NCBI GenBank assembly: GCA_964017195.1 | Contig: OZ024895.1 | Coordinates: 34,153,834 to 34,217,833 of the forward strand | Source: Siderastrea radians | Taxonomy: Eukaryota > Cnidaria > Anthozoa > Scleractinia > Rhizangiidae | DNA length: 64,000 nt | Direction of reading: 5' to 3' | Shown: positions 47,636 through 59,153 of the stretch, piece by piece | Layout: every line of letters begins with the position of its first letter | How positions within the stretch are numbered: the first letter of the stretch is position 1 | Translations under genes and position numbers: made by a program | The notes under the pieces: model-generated | The model's input: the letters and a program-made list of their open reading frames with translations, nothing else | Databases searched by the model: none | What the model was told of the DNA's origin: nothing

Positions 47636-49056
47636 CCCTGCTAGCAGAGGCTCCTTTTCCTTTGTATTCGCTGAGCTGACGGGCGGGACGAAAAGGCACC
47701 TGTGCCATTGGTCGAAACTCCCTTTGATCCAACCGCCGTGCATGGTCGTGGACGGCGGTTTCCGAAACGCATGCTCCCTGTAATGTTTGCTGACCGTGAC
47801 TTGAGCCCACCGTATCTCGCGCATTCCTTTACAGTTATTCCGCTGTCATTTAGTGAGCCTGCATAGTAACTTGCCGTCCTGGAAAGAGAACTAAACTCGT
47901 GAAGAGTTACAACGCTTACTTTCTCTCGTTTTTGTTAACATAGACGACGGAAAGATAAACAACCGAAAGAAGAAGCTCTAAGAAACACTCGACAAGTCAA
48001 GGAATGGAATTTAGAGCGAAGAAAACATCTGTCAAGGCGAAGGAAAACCTTCCACCTCCAAAGATTTTTCGAGCTGTGGACTTTCTGTGAAATGCGCCAG
48101 CACTTCTACGAGTCTACGGTAGAGTAAATTACACCGATTTGATTGTAAATTTGTATCGAAATCGCTTTTTAATTGAGGGATTCTTCATATTCCTTACAGT
48201 TTTCGTAAAAGTTTTGAAAAATGTGCACAGTTCGCATCACCAAATGCTCTTCAAAATAACTTGCACATCGAGCGAAATCGCTTGCGCGTAGCTTCCCTCA
48301 AAGAAAGAATTGAACGCGTTTGGTCCTCAGAAACAAGCAAAGGCGTGTTTTAATAAATGTATTATTTAGAAAAGCTTACTGTCTCTTCTTCTGTGTACCT
48401 TCATTCAAAAAAAATTCGAAAAGTAGTAATCTGACCTAAACAGACACAAATGCTCTGTTGTGGTTTGATTTCACGCGCGAGACAACATGAGAAATCTCTT
48501 GCGGAAATTTTCAAAATTTTGACCTTGAGAATGTATTTTTGGCTAATTCTTAATCGGCAACTGTTGTAATTTATTTAAAAGTAAGAAATTTTAACTATTC
48601 TAGATCAAGTGAGTTTGTTTTTTGGAACCTATAAATTGTCCTTTCGTAATGCAACTGCTAATTTAGTGAAGCGATCACAAAACACGCAGCCTGCAATGGG
48701 TTAAATTCTCTTTGATTCCTGGAGTTGTGTTCATGTTAAAAAAGCTTCCTTGTCCAGATAACTTAAAATTAATACCGTAGATTAGACAACAACTATCTCT
48801 AGACGAACTGTCTACTTTTTTTAGGGTTTTGGTGAACTCGCCATTCACGACAACAAAACTGTGCAGCTGTTTTTTGGCGCGCTAGTTGGGAAAGGTGGGA
48901 GTCGTCAGCTGATCACGTGCTAAAAGCATCACGTGACGTTTCGGTCACTAAGTAACCGTGGCGCATGCTCAACACAGTTCATTTCGACCCAGGTCCCTTT
49001 TCGTCCCGTCCGTCAGCTCAGTGAATACAAAGGAAAAGGGGCCTCTGCTAGCAGGG
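47636..49056. mobile_element. 1.4-kb TIR element, CCCTGCTAGCAGAGGC ends
   Basis: Inverted repeats of about 70 bp: 47636-47705 and 48987-49056. The outer 16 bases are identical. No clear target duplication was seen: the flanks GAAAGAATT and AAGTGAAAG differ. At about 47944-48125 a plus-strand stretch reads RRKDKQPKEEALRNTRQVKE followed by W-rich helical sequence. This may be a remnant exon, but I do not recognise it. The superfamily is not assigned. Confidence 0.65.
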
Positions 49057-49236
49057 AAGTGAAAGAAAATATCAGGATATCAATGTTTGTAATCTTGGGA
49101 AGTTTAAAAATTTTTGGATGGAAAGAAAAAAATCATCATTTATTTTTAATGGGGAAGCCAACTTTACAAAATGTGGTTTTTTAGAATCAATTACGTAATA
49201 AAGATATATAGAGAGCAGGCTAAAACATATAAACTG

Positions 49237-49585
49237 CAGTAAGAACCCGCGTATAAGAACCTAGTGGGTTAAGAACCTGCTGGCAGAAATTTGCCATTTT
49301 AATACCCAAAAATATAAGAACCTGTTAAGCCAAGCAAGATCAAGCAGGTTCTTATATGTTTTGTTAGGCTTATCATAATACAGTTGTGAATAAATACTGT
49401 AAATTTAAGGACCAGTTCCAAGTTTTTTTATTTTTCTGGTAATTAACTACTATATCTCCTTCATAGAAATCAAGAACCTAATTACGAACCTACCTAGCCT
49501 AAATTGCCAATAACTACCCCAAAAAACAAGAACCTATTTTGCTAGACTTCAAAAAATGTAGGTTCTTACTCGCGGGTTTTTACTG
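49237..49585. mobile_element. 349-bp MITE, CAGTAA.AACCCGCG ends
   Basis: Left end CAGTAAGAACCCGCG, right end the complement of CAGTAAAAACCCGCG. Subterminal motifs AAGAACCT occur in both orientations throughout. It has no coding sequence. Confidence 0.7.
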
Positions 49586-51003
49586 TATTGAAAACAATTT
49601 TACAGAAAGTCACATTTGGTAAAAGGTAAGAAAAAATATAAAAAATAAATAAATAAAAAACCAAAATAGCAGGTATGCGAACGAAAATTATAAAACACAA
49701 ACTAAGAAAGGGTAATTAAAATTGGGAAATCACGCAAATAGTGACTTTGGCAAGGCCAAATTTGAAGACGGACAGAGAATCAGAATCCCTAAGAGATGTA
49801 TCTAGGCTGTTCCGTCAGCTGATCTGGAATCAGTGAACGTAAATCCACTCTGTGGAGATGCCACTGCAAAATTCCAATTTATTTATTTATTTAATTTATT
49901 TATTCAGTTGCAAAGTTGTTCAGTGTCCCCATCTTAAGTACTTGAACTGGACGAACAGATGTTTTGTCTGGTTGTACGTAGTGTCATATATATCCATGGA
50001 AGTCTATTAAAGTTACACTGAAACGTATGTGGGAACATATTATTCAGCGACTTATTCACAAATATGGCCACATTTCTGCCCTTCCCCTTGGAAGAATCTT
50101 CGACGAAATTCTTGTGAGTGCGTCAGCTGCTGACACATCAGAAAAACCTCCATACAAACGTATACGTATCTTTTTTTGAAGCTTCTCTTCCTAACTACTC
50201 GAGGTATGTAAACTGTCCGATTTTTGAAAGTCATCCAACATTTAGTTTCTTATCAATTGATTGGTTCTTACCTGGATTACCATTTTTGAGGTGTTATATC
50301 TATTGAAAGATATAATATTTATTAATCAGATCATTTTTGCAACTTTTTTCCACTCTTCTACTTGTCTCTAAACTGTAGTCAGCAAAACTGTCAATAAATT
50401 TTTCGTTACGATTGAGTGACGTTTAGTTGCTCATCTTTCATTCTTGCTTGTTGCGTTGATGTCATCGTTCATGCGTGTTCCTGACTTATTGGCGGAGATG
50501 TATCCTGGTCGAAAATAGGCAATCAAGTTTTTGATTGACTACTTGTGTAGCATGACGTAAGTTTCTCAAAAGTCCTAATAGTGTTACAAAAAATGGCTTA
50601 AATCATGCAGATGTCAGTACGCGTTTACTAAAAGGATTATTTTTCTAATGATGTTTATTTTATAACATTCTGCTTTATCGACGGTGACTGACAATGGAAT
50701 GATAGTTGCATGCTTTTATTACATACGGTAGACAAGGGTGTTTTTGTGGAAAATAGACCACTCGTCAAGTTCATACGGAACGACATCCGGGACTCGAATG
50801 GCCTATTTTCCATTTCCTAACTGGTGAGGACATCAATGATGTCATTTCTCGCGTTTGCACTGTTGTTTGGCTAAAATACTCTTGTCTATGTAATAAAAAG
50901 AAAATTACATGGCAGCTAGAAAATATGAATTTTATTATCTCGTGGTACCACTCGAAAAAAAATTCCGGTACATCTTTAGGCCGCAGTGTTAAATATCCTC
51001 TAT
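49586..51003. other. 3' flank of copy 6 unit
   Basis: 50340-50660 is homologous to 15163-15465 and 50740-51003 to 3355-3610. 49590-50330 shows AT-rich unique sequence with a TTTA simple tract near 49880. No gene is seen. Confidence 0.45.
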
Positions 51004-51233
51004 AGGTAAGATGAACGTTTATTCGTTTGTCTCACGATGGAATCGCTTTGAGTTGTTGATCGCGACGTTTCGACTGCAATACTGCTAGTCTTCATCGCCT
51101 GATGAAGACTAGCAATATTGCAGTCGAAACGTCGCGATCAACAACTCAAAGCGATTCCATCGTGAGACAAACGAATAAACGTTCATCTTACCCATCTTAC
51201 ACCACGATGAACAATAAACACGTCTTTAATGAC
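51004..51233 (+). mobile_element. Foldback insert with hammerhead-like core and 12-bp target duplication
   Basis: AATATCCTCTAT occurs directly before (50992-51003) and after (51234-51245) the insert. The homologous site near 3640 lacks the insert. 51005-51192 is a nearly perfect palindrome with arms of about 92 bp. At its centre CTGATGA (51099-51105) and CGAAAC (51125-51130) enclose GACT..AGTC, which could form stem II of a hammerhead ribozyme. Penelope-like retroelements are known to carry such ribozymes in their terminal repeats. A clear stem III with the cleavage triplet was not worked out. The tail after the palindrome ends CGTCTTTAATGAC. Confidence 0.6.
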
Positions 51234-51245
51234 AATATCCTCTAT

Positions 51246-51880
51246 GTTTTTTAATCGACCTGCAAATTCCACTAGTTGACAAAGGGTCTCAGTAGGATAA
51301 GCCGTTAACTGTCCCGTCGGTTAAATGTTAACTGACTCATAAGCTACAACATTATTTAACGTCAAGGAAAGGTAAGTACCAAATCTGAATGTTAAGCTTC
51401 TCAAACTCATTAACAATTCATAAAGATAAAACAAAGGAAATCACTACCGTGACGGCGGTTTGGATACCTGATCTTAAAATTTTGCGAACTTTTGCTTTGA
51501 ATTTCTCCAAGAATTATAAATAGTCTGAAAAGCCATATAAAAAGCTTGAAAGAGTGTTTCATCAGGTATGTAAAAACTTCGAAGTCAGTTAAAAAAATAC
51601 TCGGCTGCGTGTTTTTTCAATCCACTTCTCCGTGTTTGGATATCTTGATGAAACGTTCTCTCTCGTGTTTGATATATTGCGTCAATCACGGGCAAATCAG
51701 TAGTAATTTTACCGCCCGATGGAGGTTTAGGGGAAATCCAGTGACTGGAAATTTGGCTAGCTCTGGAAAAACCAAAGTTACAAAAACAGGGGGTTATCAT
51801 ATCTGCTGGGTGTAAATGACAAATTTTACATGTTCTTTATCCAGTATTTTCTTTTTTTGCGGGGTTTTACTGTATTCACA
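51246..51880. other. 3' flank of copy 6
   Basis: Non-coding, AT-rich. It lies between the insert and the tandem duplication. Nothing recognisable. Confidence 0.35.
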
Positions 51881-52300
51881 GGAAACCTCGGTTTTTCAAT
51901 TATGTAGTAGAGTGAAAATATTTCTTACAACAAGAAACTCAGTATTGTACAGAAGAAAAATAACGTGTTCGAGATTACAAGTCATCAACCTTTCTTTTTT
52001 TTCTCTAATTGCCAGTTTTTATAATGACAACCTTGATGTACTTGATGCTAACAGATTCCCAACTTTGCATTTTGTAAACCTCAAGAGATAGGAAACCTCG
52101 GTTTTTCAATTATGTAGTAGAGTGAAAATATTTCTTACAACAAGAAACTCAGTATTGTACAGAAGAAAAATAACGTGTTCGAGATTACAAGTCATCAACC
52201 TTTCTTTTTTTTCTCTAATTGCCAGTTTTTGTAATGACAACCTTGATGTACTTGATGCTAACAGATTCCCAACTTTGCATTTTGTAAACCTCAAGAGATA
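51881..52300. repeat. Tandem duplication of 210 bp at the 3' end of copy 6
   Basis: 51881-52090 and 52091-52300 are almost identical; I see one difference (TATAATGAC versus TGTAATGAC). Each unit ends with the last 86 coding bases of exon 2. The outer copy has no upstream exon and is a broken stub. Confidence 0.9.
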
Positions 52301-55300
52301 GGCCTTGACTCAACTTCAGTCGCTTGCTGTACTCGGCCGTCTTGGTGAATCCTCTGTCATGCGGCGTGAAGCACCATCCCCGTGATTTTTCCAGCTTAAG
52401 AGTGAAGACAAACTCATCAGGGTAAAATTTCTCGCTTGGTTTTGGAAATTCACTAGCAAGCGCCTGTGTGTTACTCAGAGACTTCCCGGATGTAGCCTCC
52501 ATTCCATAACATGGGGCAGCAAGACCATATTCATGTATGTCAACTGTTGCAAATCCAATGAAATTGGTGCCATCTGATAGGCCATATCTTGGATCACAGT
52601 CGCGTGTCTGTGGAACGCTGACCATTGTTACTTCAACGGTCAGCGGAGTTCCATCTGTCAACTCACCAAAGGCCACCAATGGAACTTTTAAAAGAAGCGC
52701 GTTATTTAATATGCCTGCGTTAAACGTTATCTGGTCATCGGCCATGGAGTGATAACTGTCGATGTGCGATGCATATTCCTGGAGCCATAAAGGTGTCATG
52801 TAGTATTCTTTGAATGTCACCTATAGTTACAAATAAACGTTGTTCGTATTCCCTGTGCGTAATGTATGATACCTTTACAAAATTAACGTTTAAACGTACC
52901 AGCTAGGACTTTGTTGTGATGTGGACTACCAAGAAAACTAAGAAATAACTAAGGCTACTAGTGCTCTGACCCTAAATATAATTGTATAAGAACACTCGAC
53001 TTTCGTAAACGGTATTTTTGCAGATTGGTCCAGAAAATTTCACTAATGGTTTTGCGCAGTTTATAATATTATTATATAAGTACTGAGATTTACTCTAAGC
53101 AAAGCCACGCAATAAATACCGTACGTCAGAAATACGAAGCAATCACAGACCAGATACGAAATCTACCAGTAGTGAACGAAATCGTATCAGTTTTTCATGC
53201 CGCTTCTCTCTTGACATTATGGCCTTCAGTTCTAGTCAGTCTTTTGCGAGATTTGCACAGATTTTTTCAACGGTGGAAGAAAATTCGAAGAAAATGGAAG
53301 GAAAAATACGAAAGACTAAACAAGACATAGCATTGCTCCAAGACTTACTTTCTTCTGTAAAAGAAGAGCCAAGGCAAATGGGAAATGCGAACTGATCTCA
53401 GTCGCCGCCTTGCGGACACGAGAGATCAAAGAAAAAACAAAAGTGAGGTGAAGACAACTTGGAGCAGTGATACAGCTGATAATTTGATTGAAAAAGGGTA
53501 GCGTTATAAACTCCTTCCTTCTTGGTATAAGTTTGAATTTCTTTAAGTTTAGTTTTTCATATTTTGGAGATAATCGCCGAGAGCGAGCGATTCTTTAAAA
53601 ATGTGTTGAATGACAGCGCTTTCGTTTCATGCAGTAAAGGTTCCAACGATCAATCAAAACAACAGATAGTTTTTTTGGAAGCCTTCTCAGTTTCTAATAT
53701 ACAAGTCCTAAATTATTTGCATTCTGCAAAACTGAACATTTTCAACAGTTTGTCGTTCAATAAACGTAGTTTATATTTTTATTCTGTCAGGTGTTTCCTA
53801 AAATGATTTCAGGCTCTTGTTCGCTCGCTTGCGTGATTGACGTAGTTATAGTTCACGGATATAATTTTCTTACTGTAAATCTCAGAACTTGTATATATAT
53901 ATGTATATAAAACTATTTCATGGTTGGTTCGCTTGTACGATTTTTATTCACTTGTTGTGTCTTGTCAAACATCCCAAACTCACTCGCTCGCAGGTTCGCT
54001 CTTTCTTTTGTGATCTTATGTTTCACAAGACACAACCCGTAAACAAAAATCACACGCGCTCACCAACCATGAAGTAATCTAAATAGATATTTATTGCGGC
54101 CGATTGTTTTGTCCCGTTAAGTTATTGCAATGCATAAGAAATTGAAAGTTTCAATACCTTTGTAAAGTGAAAAAGTATCTTTCTTAACGCAACAATTAGG
54201 TGCATCATTTTTGGAGCTGAACAAGCTTTTACCTCATAGATAGAGGTCACCAACGTCTCAACATAATTGTCCCTGTTACATACACATATACCTGTACATA
54301 TCATGTTATTTGTGTTTACTTTTGGTTTTTATTCGTTACTCATTTACCACTTGTACATTTTCTTGGCGTTCAAATTTAAGAAGTTGCTGTAGAATTTTCC
54401 TTCAGTATAGCCCTTTCCCTAGAGAAGGCTAATTTTGTTAACCGAAACATTGGCCGTTAAATAGATCAGCCTTTTGCCGTAGTACCAGGCTAGTATTCGG
54501 TTTTGTTCCAAATCTACTTGGTTTGAGTTACGCAATAGGCTTTTTGGGATCTGGGATTTGGTTTATTTTTAGCCTGCGTAGCAAGCGTTTCCGTAGGGCT
54601 TTCCGCAGGTTTGAAGCATTTTTCGCTTCTTGAACGCACGAAAATTGGGGCGAGCGCAAAACCCTACGGAAACGCTTGCTACGCAGGCTACAGCTTATTT
54701 TAAGACTGGGATTCGGGATTTTAGAGGAGGGAGCGAGATTCGGGATTGTTATTAAAACGGGATACGGGATTTGGCGGTCTTAAGATGCGAGATTCCAGGA
54801 AATGCTGTTGTAAAGAATCGGTATCCGCTAACAAAAAGTGAAAAATCCTTTCATTTTGACAACATAAGTTGCCCACATTTTCCTCGAGCCTGTCACTTGC
54901 CTATTTTGACAGTACCACTTTTCTTATCCCACCACCTTTCACTGGTTCACCGAAAATAAAGGAATCTGGAACCTCAGTAAGGCACTTTTTGAAACGTATG
55001 TTCGGGATCAGGATAAGCCGATAAAAACCGTCGGGATTACGGGATTGATGAAAATTTTGGTTGGGATGACGGGCCGGATTAAACAACCCTATTTAAGAGT
55101 GAACATACAAACATTACTTCTCACGCTAACCTTGGCAACATAATCACTGTAGGTGTAGCCATCTTTAAACTCGTTATCCCAAGGATGAGTGTGTCTATCA
55201 GCATCATTCAACTCACAAACCAGGTTACGTAACTGGAAATTAGTGCTTCGGCATCGCTGATCCTCCGAACATAAAATGAGGCAATGGCCATGGTCTTTCA

Positions 55301-55421
55301 CGTTGTGAGCAGATATCACGTGGCCTTTGAGATATCTTACCTTTGTAGAATAAGTGGTTCGGCATTGTTGGGCTGAGACGACGATAAGAAGAGAAGACAT
55401 CAAAAGAAGAACCCTCTTCAT
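52215..55421 (-). CDS. Copy 6: intact secreted PAN plus beta-sandwich protein
   Basis: Exon 1 is 55421-55131 (291 bp), donor GCCAAG|GTTAGC. Exon 2 is 52820-52215 (606 bp), acceptor CTATAG. They encode 298 residues. The signal peptide is MKRVLLLMSSLLIVVSA, like copies 2, 4 and 5. The PAN part carries VKDHGHCLILCSEDQRC as in copies 3 and 7, so exon 1 looks mosaic. The second domain has YGLSDGTNFIGFATVD, LAAPCYGMEATSGKSL, RGWCFTPHDRGFTKTAEY and LKLSQGLSLEVYK, closest to copy 2. The intron is long (2.3 kb), because it has gained a palindromic repeat, a MITE and other insertions. Head-to-head with copy 7. The function is unknown. Confidence 0.82.
53219..53395 (+). CDS. Small open frame, 58 residues, possible coiled coil
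   Basis: ATG at 53219 to TGA at 53393-53395, in the intron of copy 6 on the opposite strand. Reads MAFSSSQSFARFAQIFSTVE, then KMEGKIRKTKQDIALLQDLL; the second half has a heptad-like pattern. It lies in sequence absent from the homologous intron at 4540, so probably arrived by insertion. I do not recognise it, and it could be chance. Confidence 0.2.
   Translation: MAFSSSQSFARFAQIFSTVEENSKKMEGKIRKTKQDIALLQDLLSSVKEEPRQMGNAN
53920..54073. repeat. Palindromic repeat, second copy of 5205-5335
   Basis: Ends TTCATGGTTGGT / ACCAACCATGAAG, inside the intron of copy 6. Confidence 0.6.
54570..54690. mobile_element. 121-bp MITE, TAGCCTGCGTAGCAAGCG ends
   Basis: Perfect terminal inverted repeats TAGCCTGCGTAGCAAGCG with an extra shared block CCCTACGGAAACG. 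Absent from the homologous relic at about 5835. A similar foldback, CTGCGAGCAAGCTCTC / GAGAGCTTGCTCGCAG, lies at 58006-58059. Downstream of this element, 54700-55080 is rich in CGGGAT motifs. Confidence 0.75.
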
Positions 55422-56049
55422 TTCTGAAATATGGAAAAGCAGTTTGATGTGAAGATTTCCGAGGGAAAATCTGCAGCTGTTGAAAATTATTTTCAGGATA
55501 GCATACTGGGGTATTGAGTGTCCACCTATTAATGTATTGCATGGTTCTCTCGATGGCACCCTTTATGCTGTCGCTGTTGCTACTGATGGGTTCCTTTCTT
55601 AGCAAATAGCCGTAGAGTCGCTTGTCGAGTATTTGTGTGGCAAAGATAAAGGGCTTGAAGGCACGACACCTTTGTAAGATCCCCAATTCCTGATCCCATG
55701 TCCTCTGAACTCTAGGCCTGCGCCCCTCATCCCACGTGACCCAGCGTTACGCCCCATAATTATTTAACCTACGCAAATAAAATTGTACACATACCATCTA
55801 GGCTAGATTACAATTCTTTGATATATCATTGATCAATGCCAAGCCAATAACTTCTGGTCAGAAATAAGTACTAGAAGAACGGTTACTGCTTTTCGCCAAG
55901 TTAAGTGGAGGACTGAAAGGCAACTGTGCAAAAAATATTAGCCGCGGACGATTCTATTAATTAGTCAATTCGTGTTTTGTTTTTCTTCAGTAATTATTTA
56001 TCTACAAACAAACTTTTACTTTTCCACTAAGTGAAACAATTAATATATA
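55422..56049 (-). promoter_or_regulatory. 5' flank of copy 6 (putative promoter/5' UTR)
   Basis: Conserved with the flanks of copy 2 and the relic. On the minus strand TTTTCAACAG|CTGCAG about 50 bp upstream of the ATG looks like a 5'-UTR intron acceptor. No TATA box was assigned. Confidence 0.35.
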
Positions 56050-57065
56050 ATGCTCAAAAGCTAGAACCACTGGACATTGTGCAGCTTAATTAAGTAACAC
56101 CACAGTGGCAGCCTTCATTTGAATAGTCATACGTTAAATAGTCGCACAGACACAAAAGTTAGTACAACCTTGAACAGCATAATAAACAGCACCACAGGAA
56201 AGTACTGCCCAATACCTTTCAATTGAGTGGCCACAATTTAGGATTTCGCCCACTGACTCAAAAGGTAAAATCATCTTGTACAGCACTATAATTTTCAAAG
56301 ACTGAGGTATCACTCAGTCTGGGAGTAAAAAGGTTTAACTCCCCTTAAGCCATTGCCAAGGTTCTATTCATCAATTCATTCGGGGGTGGAAGGGGAATAA
56401 CTACAAACAAACTTTTACTTAATTTTCCACTAAGTGAAACCATTAATATATAATGCTCAGAAGCTAGAACCACATTGTGCAGCTTAATAAATAACGCCAC
56501 GGGAAAGTACTGCTCGGTAGCCTTCATTTAAATAGTCAACGTTAAATAGTCGCACAGACACAAAAGTTAGAACCACCTTGTACAGGATAATAAACAGCCC
56601 CACAGGAAAGTACTGCTCAGTAGCTTTCATTTGAATGGTCACACTTTAGGATTTCATCCACAGACTCAAAAGTTAGAACCACCTTGTACAGCATAATAAA
56701 CAGCACCACAGGAATGCACTGCTCAATACCTTTCAATTAAATGGTCACACTTTAGGATTTCATCCATAGACTCAAAAGTTAAAACCACCTTGTAGAGCAT
56801 AATGAACAGCCCCACAGGAAAGTACTGCTCAGTAGCTTTCATTTGAATGGTCACACTTCAGGATTTGATCCACAGACTCAAAAGTCAGAACCACCTTGTA
56901 CAGCATAATAAACAGTACCACAGGAAAGTACTGCTCAATACCTTTCAATTAAATGGTCACAATTTAAGACTTCGTCCACTGACTCAAAACGTGAAATCAC
57001 CATGTACTGCACAATAATTTTCAAAGACTAAGGTATCACTCAGTCTGGGAGTAAAAAGGTTTAAC
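56050..57065. repeat. 106-bp minisatellite, two sub-arrays
   Basis: Sub-array 1 (56050-56340) has about three units. Sub-array 2 (56395-57065) has about six, with anchors at 56565, 56671, 56777, 56883 and 56989, exactly 106 bp apart. Sub-array 2 begins with a duplicated upstream segment (CAAACAAACTTTTACTT, also at about 55998). It is the longest of the three arrays in the window. Confidence 0.88.
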
Positions 57066-57147
57066 TCCTCTTTAGCAATTTTCCTTGCCAAGGTACCCTT
57101 ATTTGAAGACTTGTTTATGCTTGTTAGTATCAGCCGTGAAAGAGTTA

Positions 57148-57567
57148 GGGGCCGATTACATGGCAAATTTCAGCCCGGCTAACGGGCTGAGATTTCAGCT
57201 CGGCTTCCTGAACAAATAAGACGTTTGCGATTACGTGAAGAGAGTTTCAGCCCGTTTGACTGGGCTGAAATTTCCAGCGCGGTTTCACAAACAGGGCTGG
57301 AAATTTCAGCCCGGTCAAACGGGCTGAAAAACCTCATGTAATCGCATTTGAATTTCAGCCCGGGCTAAACTATGAACTTGGGCATGCGCACCGCTTTAGT
57401 TGTCCACGAAAAAAGCTAAGCATGTAAAACGCTTTCCTACAAATTTTACCGCCCAATTTTAAACATTGCGCCCGGGCTAATTTCACCAAGTAATCGTAAC
57501 AGAATTTCAGCCCGGTGGGTGGTCCGAAATTTCAACCCGGGCTGAAATTCGCCATGTAATTGGCCCC
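57148..57567. mobile_element. 420-bp PIF/Harbinger-type MITE
   Basis: TTA duplicated at 57145-57147 and 57568-57570. Ends GGGGCCGATTACATGGC and the complement of GGGGCCAATTACATGGC. The empty site is seen at about 19866 (GATACTCGGC) and 15045. The interior is full of TTTCAGCCCG in both orientations. It has no coding sequence. A 3-bp TTA duplication and G-rich ends are typical of PIF/Harbinger. Confidence 0.8.
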
Positions 57568-57636
57568 TTACTCGGCATAAAAGTGGCATATATCTCACGT
57601 CGTAACTGAGAAGGCACGTGGGATGAGGGTTGCAGG

Positions 57637-57850
57637 GTCCTTTTCTCGAAAGTCCCGATAACTTTTTCGACCCGAAGACCCATTTGTAAAATTTTGAACC
57701 ACTTTTTCTGCAAAGCTGTTATATTAACTTGTCCTTAAGGCAGGAAAAGTTTATTTTATAGCAAAGTTTCATGCTTAAAAACTTCTTTATTTTCAAGATA
57801 AAGCGTGAATTATGGTGCCCGAAATGTTTTGGGGCTTTCTGGTAGAAACG
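57637..57850. mobile_element. Diverged MITE, TTTCTCGAAAG family
   Basis: Same family as 14466-14678, and closest to 19938-20134, which is at the homologous place before copy 3. Confidence 0.65.
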
Positions 57851-58070
57851 CACGGCTGATCCGTAAACTGCGATCGAAATTCACGGGGTTTTTTTGGTGT
57901 GTATCGTCGTCTACAAACGGAGAGTCAAGGCCGTCTTTGTATTGTACAACAAATCCTTGTCGTGTTGTTTCCTGAAACTTTCTGCCCCCTCCCTCCCCCC
58001 CACCTAGTCTGCGAGCAAGCTCTCTAGGGAGCGGAAGGATGAGAGCTTGCTCGCAGGCTACCCCCTTCAA

Positions 58071-59153
58071 CACACGTACAAATGGAGTTTCTCCTGGAGG
58101 TGCACCCTGTGATGGAATAGAGTGGAATTCAATCTTCTATATTTCCTCGACTCTGAATCAGATCCATACGAAACCTCGTACTTTTTGCCAGGCTAGATTC
58201 ATTATGGCAAATCTATTTGTGAAACTGATTTTACTTTTTTTTAAATATTGGACCAAAGATTATTAACAAACAGACGTACGCCTGAAATCTGCAAAACAAA
58301 ACAAAACGTAGCTAGTAAAGAAAAAGTTTCTCACTGCCAACGTTTTCATTCAAGGCAAGTTGTAAATCACGAATCAACATTAAAGAACCGATGCAGAAGA
58401 TCTACGGCCAGTGCAAATTTATGTTACTTGTACATTGCTGGCGCTCTGGTTTCCTTAGCTTGGTACGGTAACATTTTTCTACGTCACTTTCGTGATTAGT
58501 TGACCATGAATAGTTGATTTTTAAGGACGATGCTTCCTTTTGTTACTGCAAAAACGTTCTGTGCATCTCAGGATGGTTCCAGAAACTCGGGTTTCCTAAC
58601 AGTGCGGTAACTACGGTATTTTTGCGCAGTTTATGATTACGCGAGAAAAGCAGTTCTAAGAAATGGCTATCTGATTGGGATCCGTAAAGAAGCTTAGAGA
58701 TTTTCAAAGACAATTGAGCCTAAGTTTGGCAAGAAAATGCCACACGTTGTTATGTATTTTAAAACTTTTTGGAACTTTGGCTGGTAAATTATCTCTGAAA
58801 AATACGTGGTTACCCACAATTTTCATTCTTGGATTCCAATAGCCCTTGCTAAGATCTCCTACTGCCACATGGTCATAAACTTACAAAAATGTTTCTGAAT
58901 TAGTAAGAAAGTAGAACAAGATAATAGCGAACTAAAATGACGGTCCTTGTCCCCCAGAAAATATAAAATTTGCTAGAAGTTAAGACGTCGTTGGGATAAC
59001 TTTTTTTACAAACTAACAAACAAACAAACAAGGAGACATGACGATAGCAATTGATCAAAGTTCTGAAGAGGATTTGCTAGGCAGCACTAATGCCCCAACA
59101 AAGGTCTATTTTATATTTCAACAGTCCGTCAAACTTACTCCCATGTCTCTGAG
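58071..59153 (+). promoter_or_regulatory. 5' flank of copy 7
   Basis: Homologous to 20385-20845 before copy 3 (AGGATGGTTCCAGAAACTCG and ACTAATGCCCCAACAAAGG-type blocks). About 400 bp (58640-59035) are extra here. TATTTCAACAG ends about 29 bp before the ATG and looks like a 5'-UTR intron acceptor. An ACAA simple tract is at about 59014-59032. Confidence 0.4.

Noticed and set aside
47553..47824. Two minus-strand frames and their likeness to a plus frame at 48933-49184
   Set aside because: The likeness comes from the terminal inverted repeats of the element, not from a protein family.
56050..57065. Regular 106-bp repeats considered as a CRISPR array
   Set aside because: Whole units repeat with no unique spacers, and the context is an animal genome.
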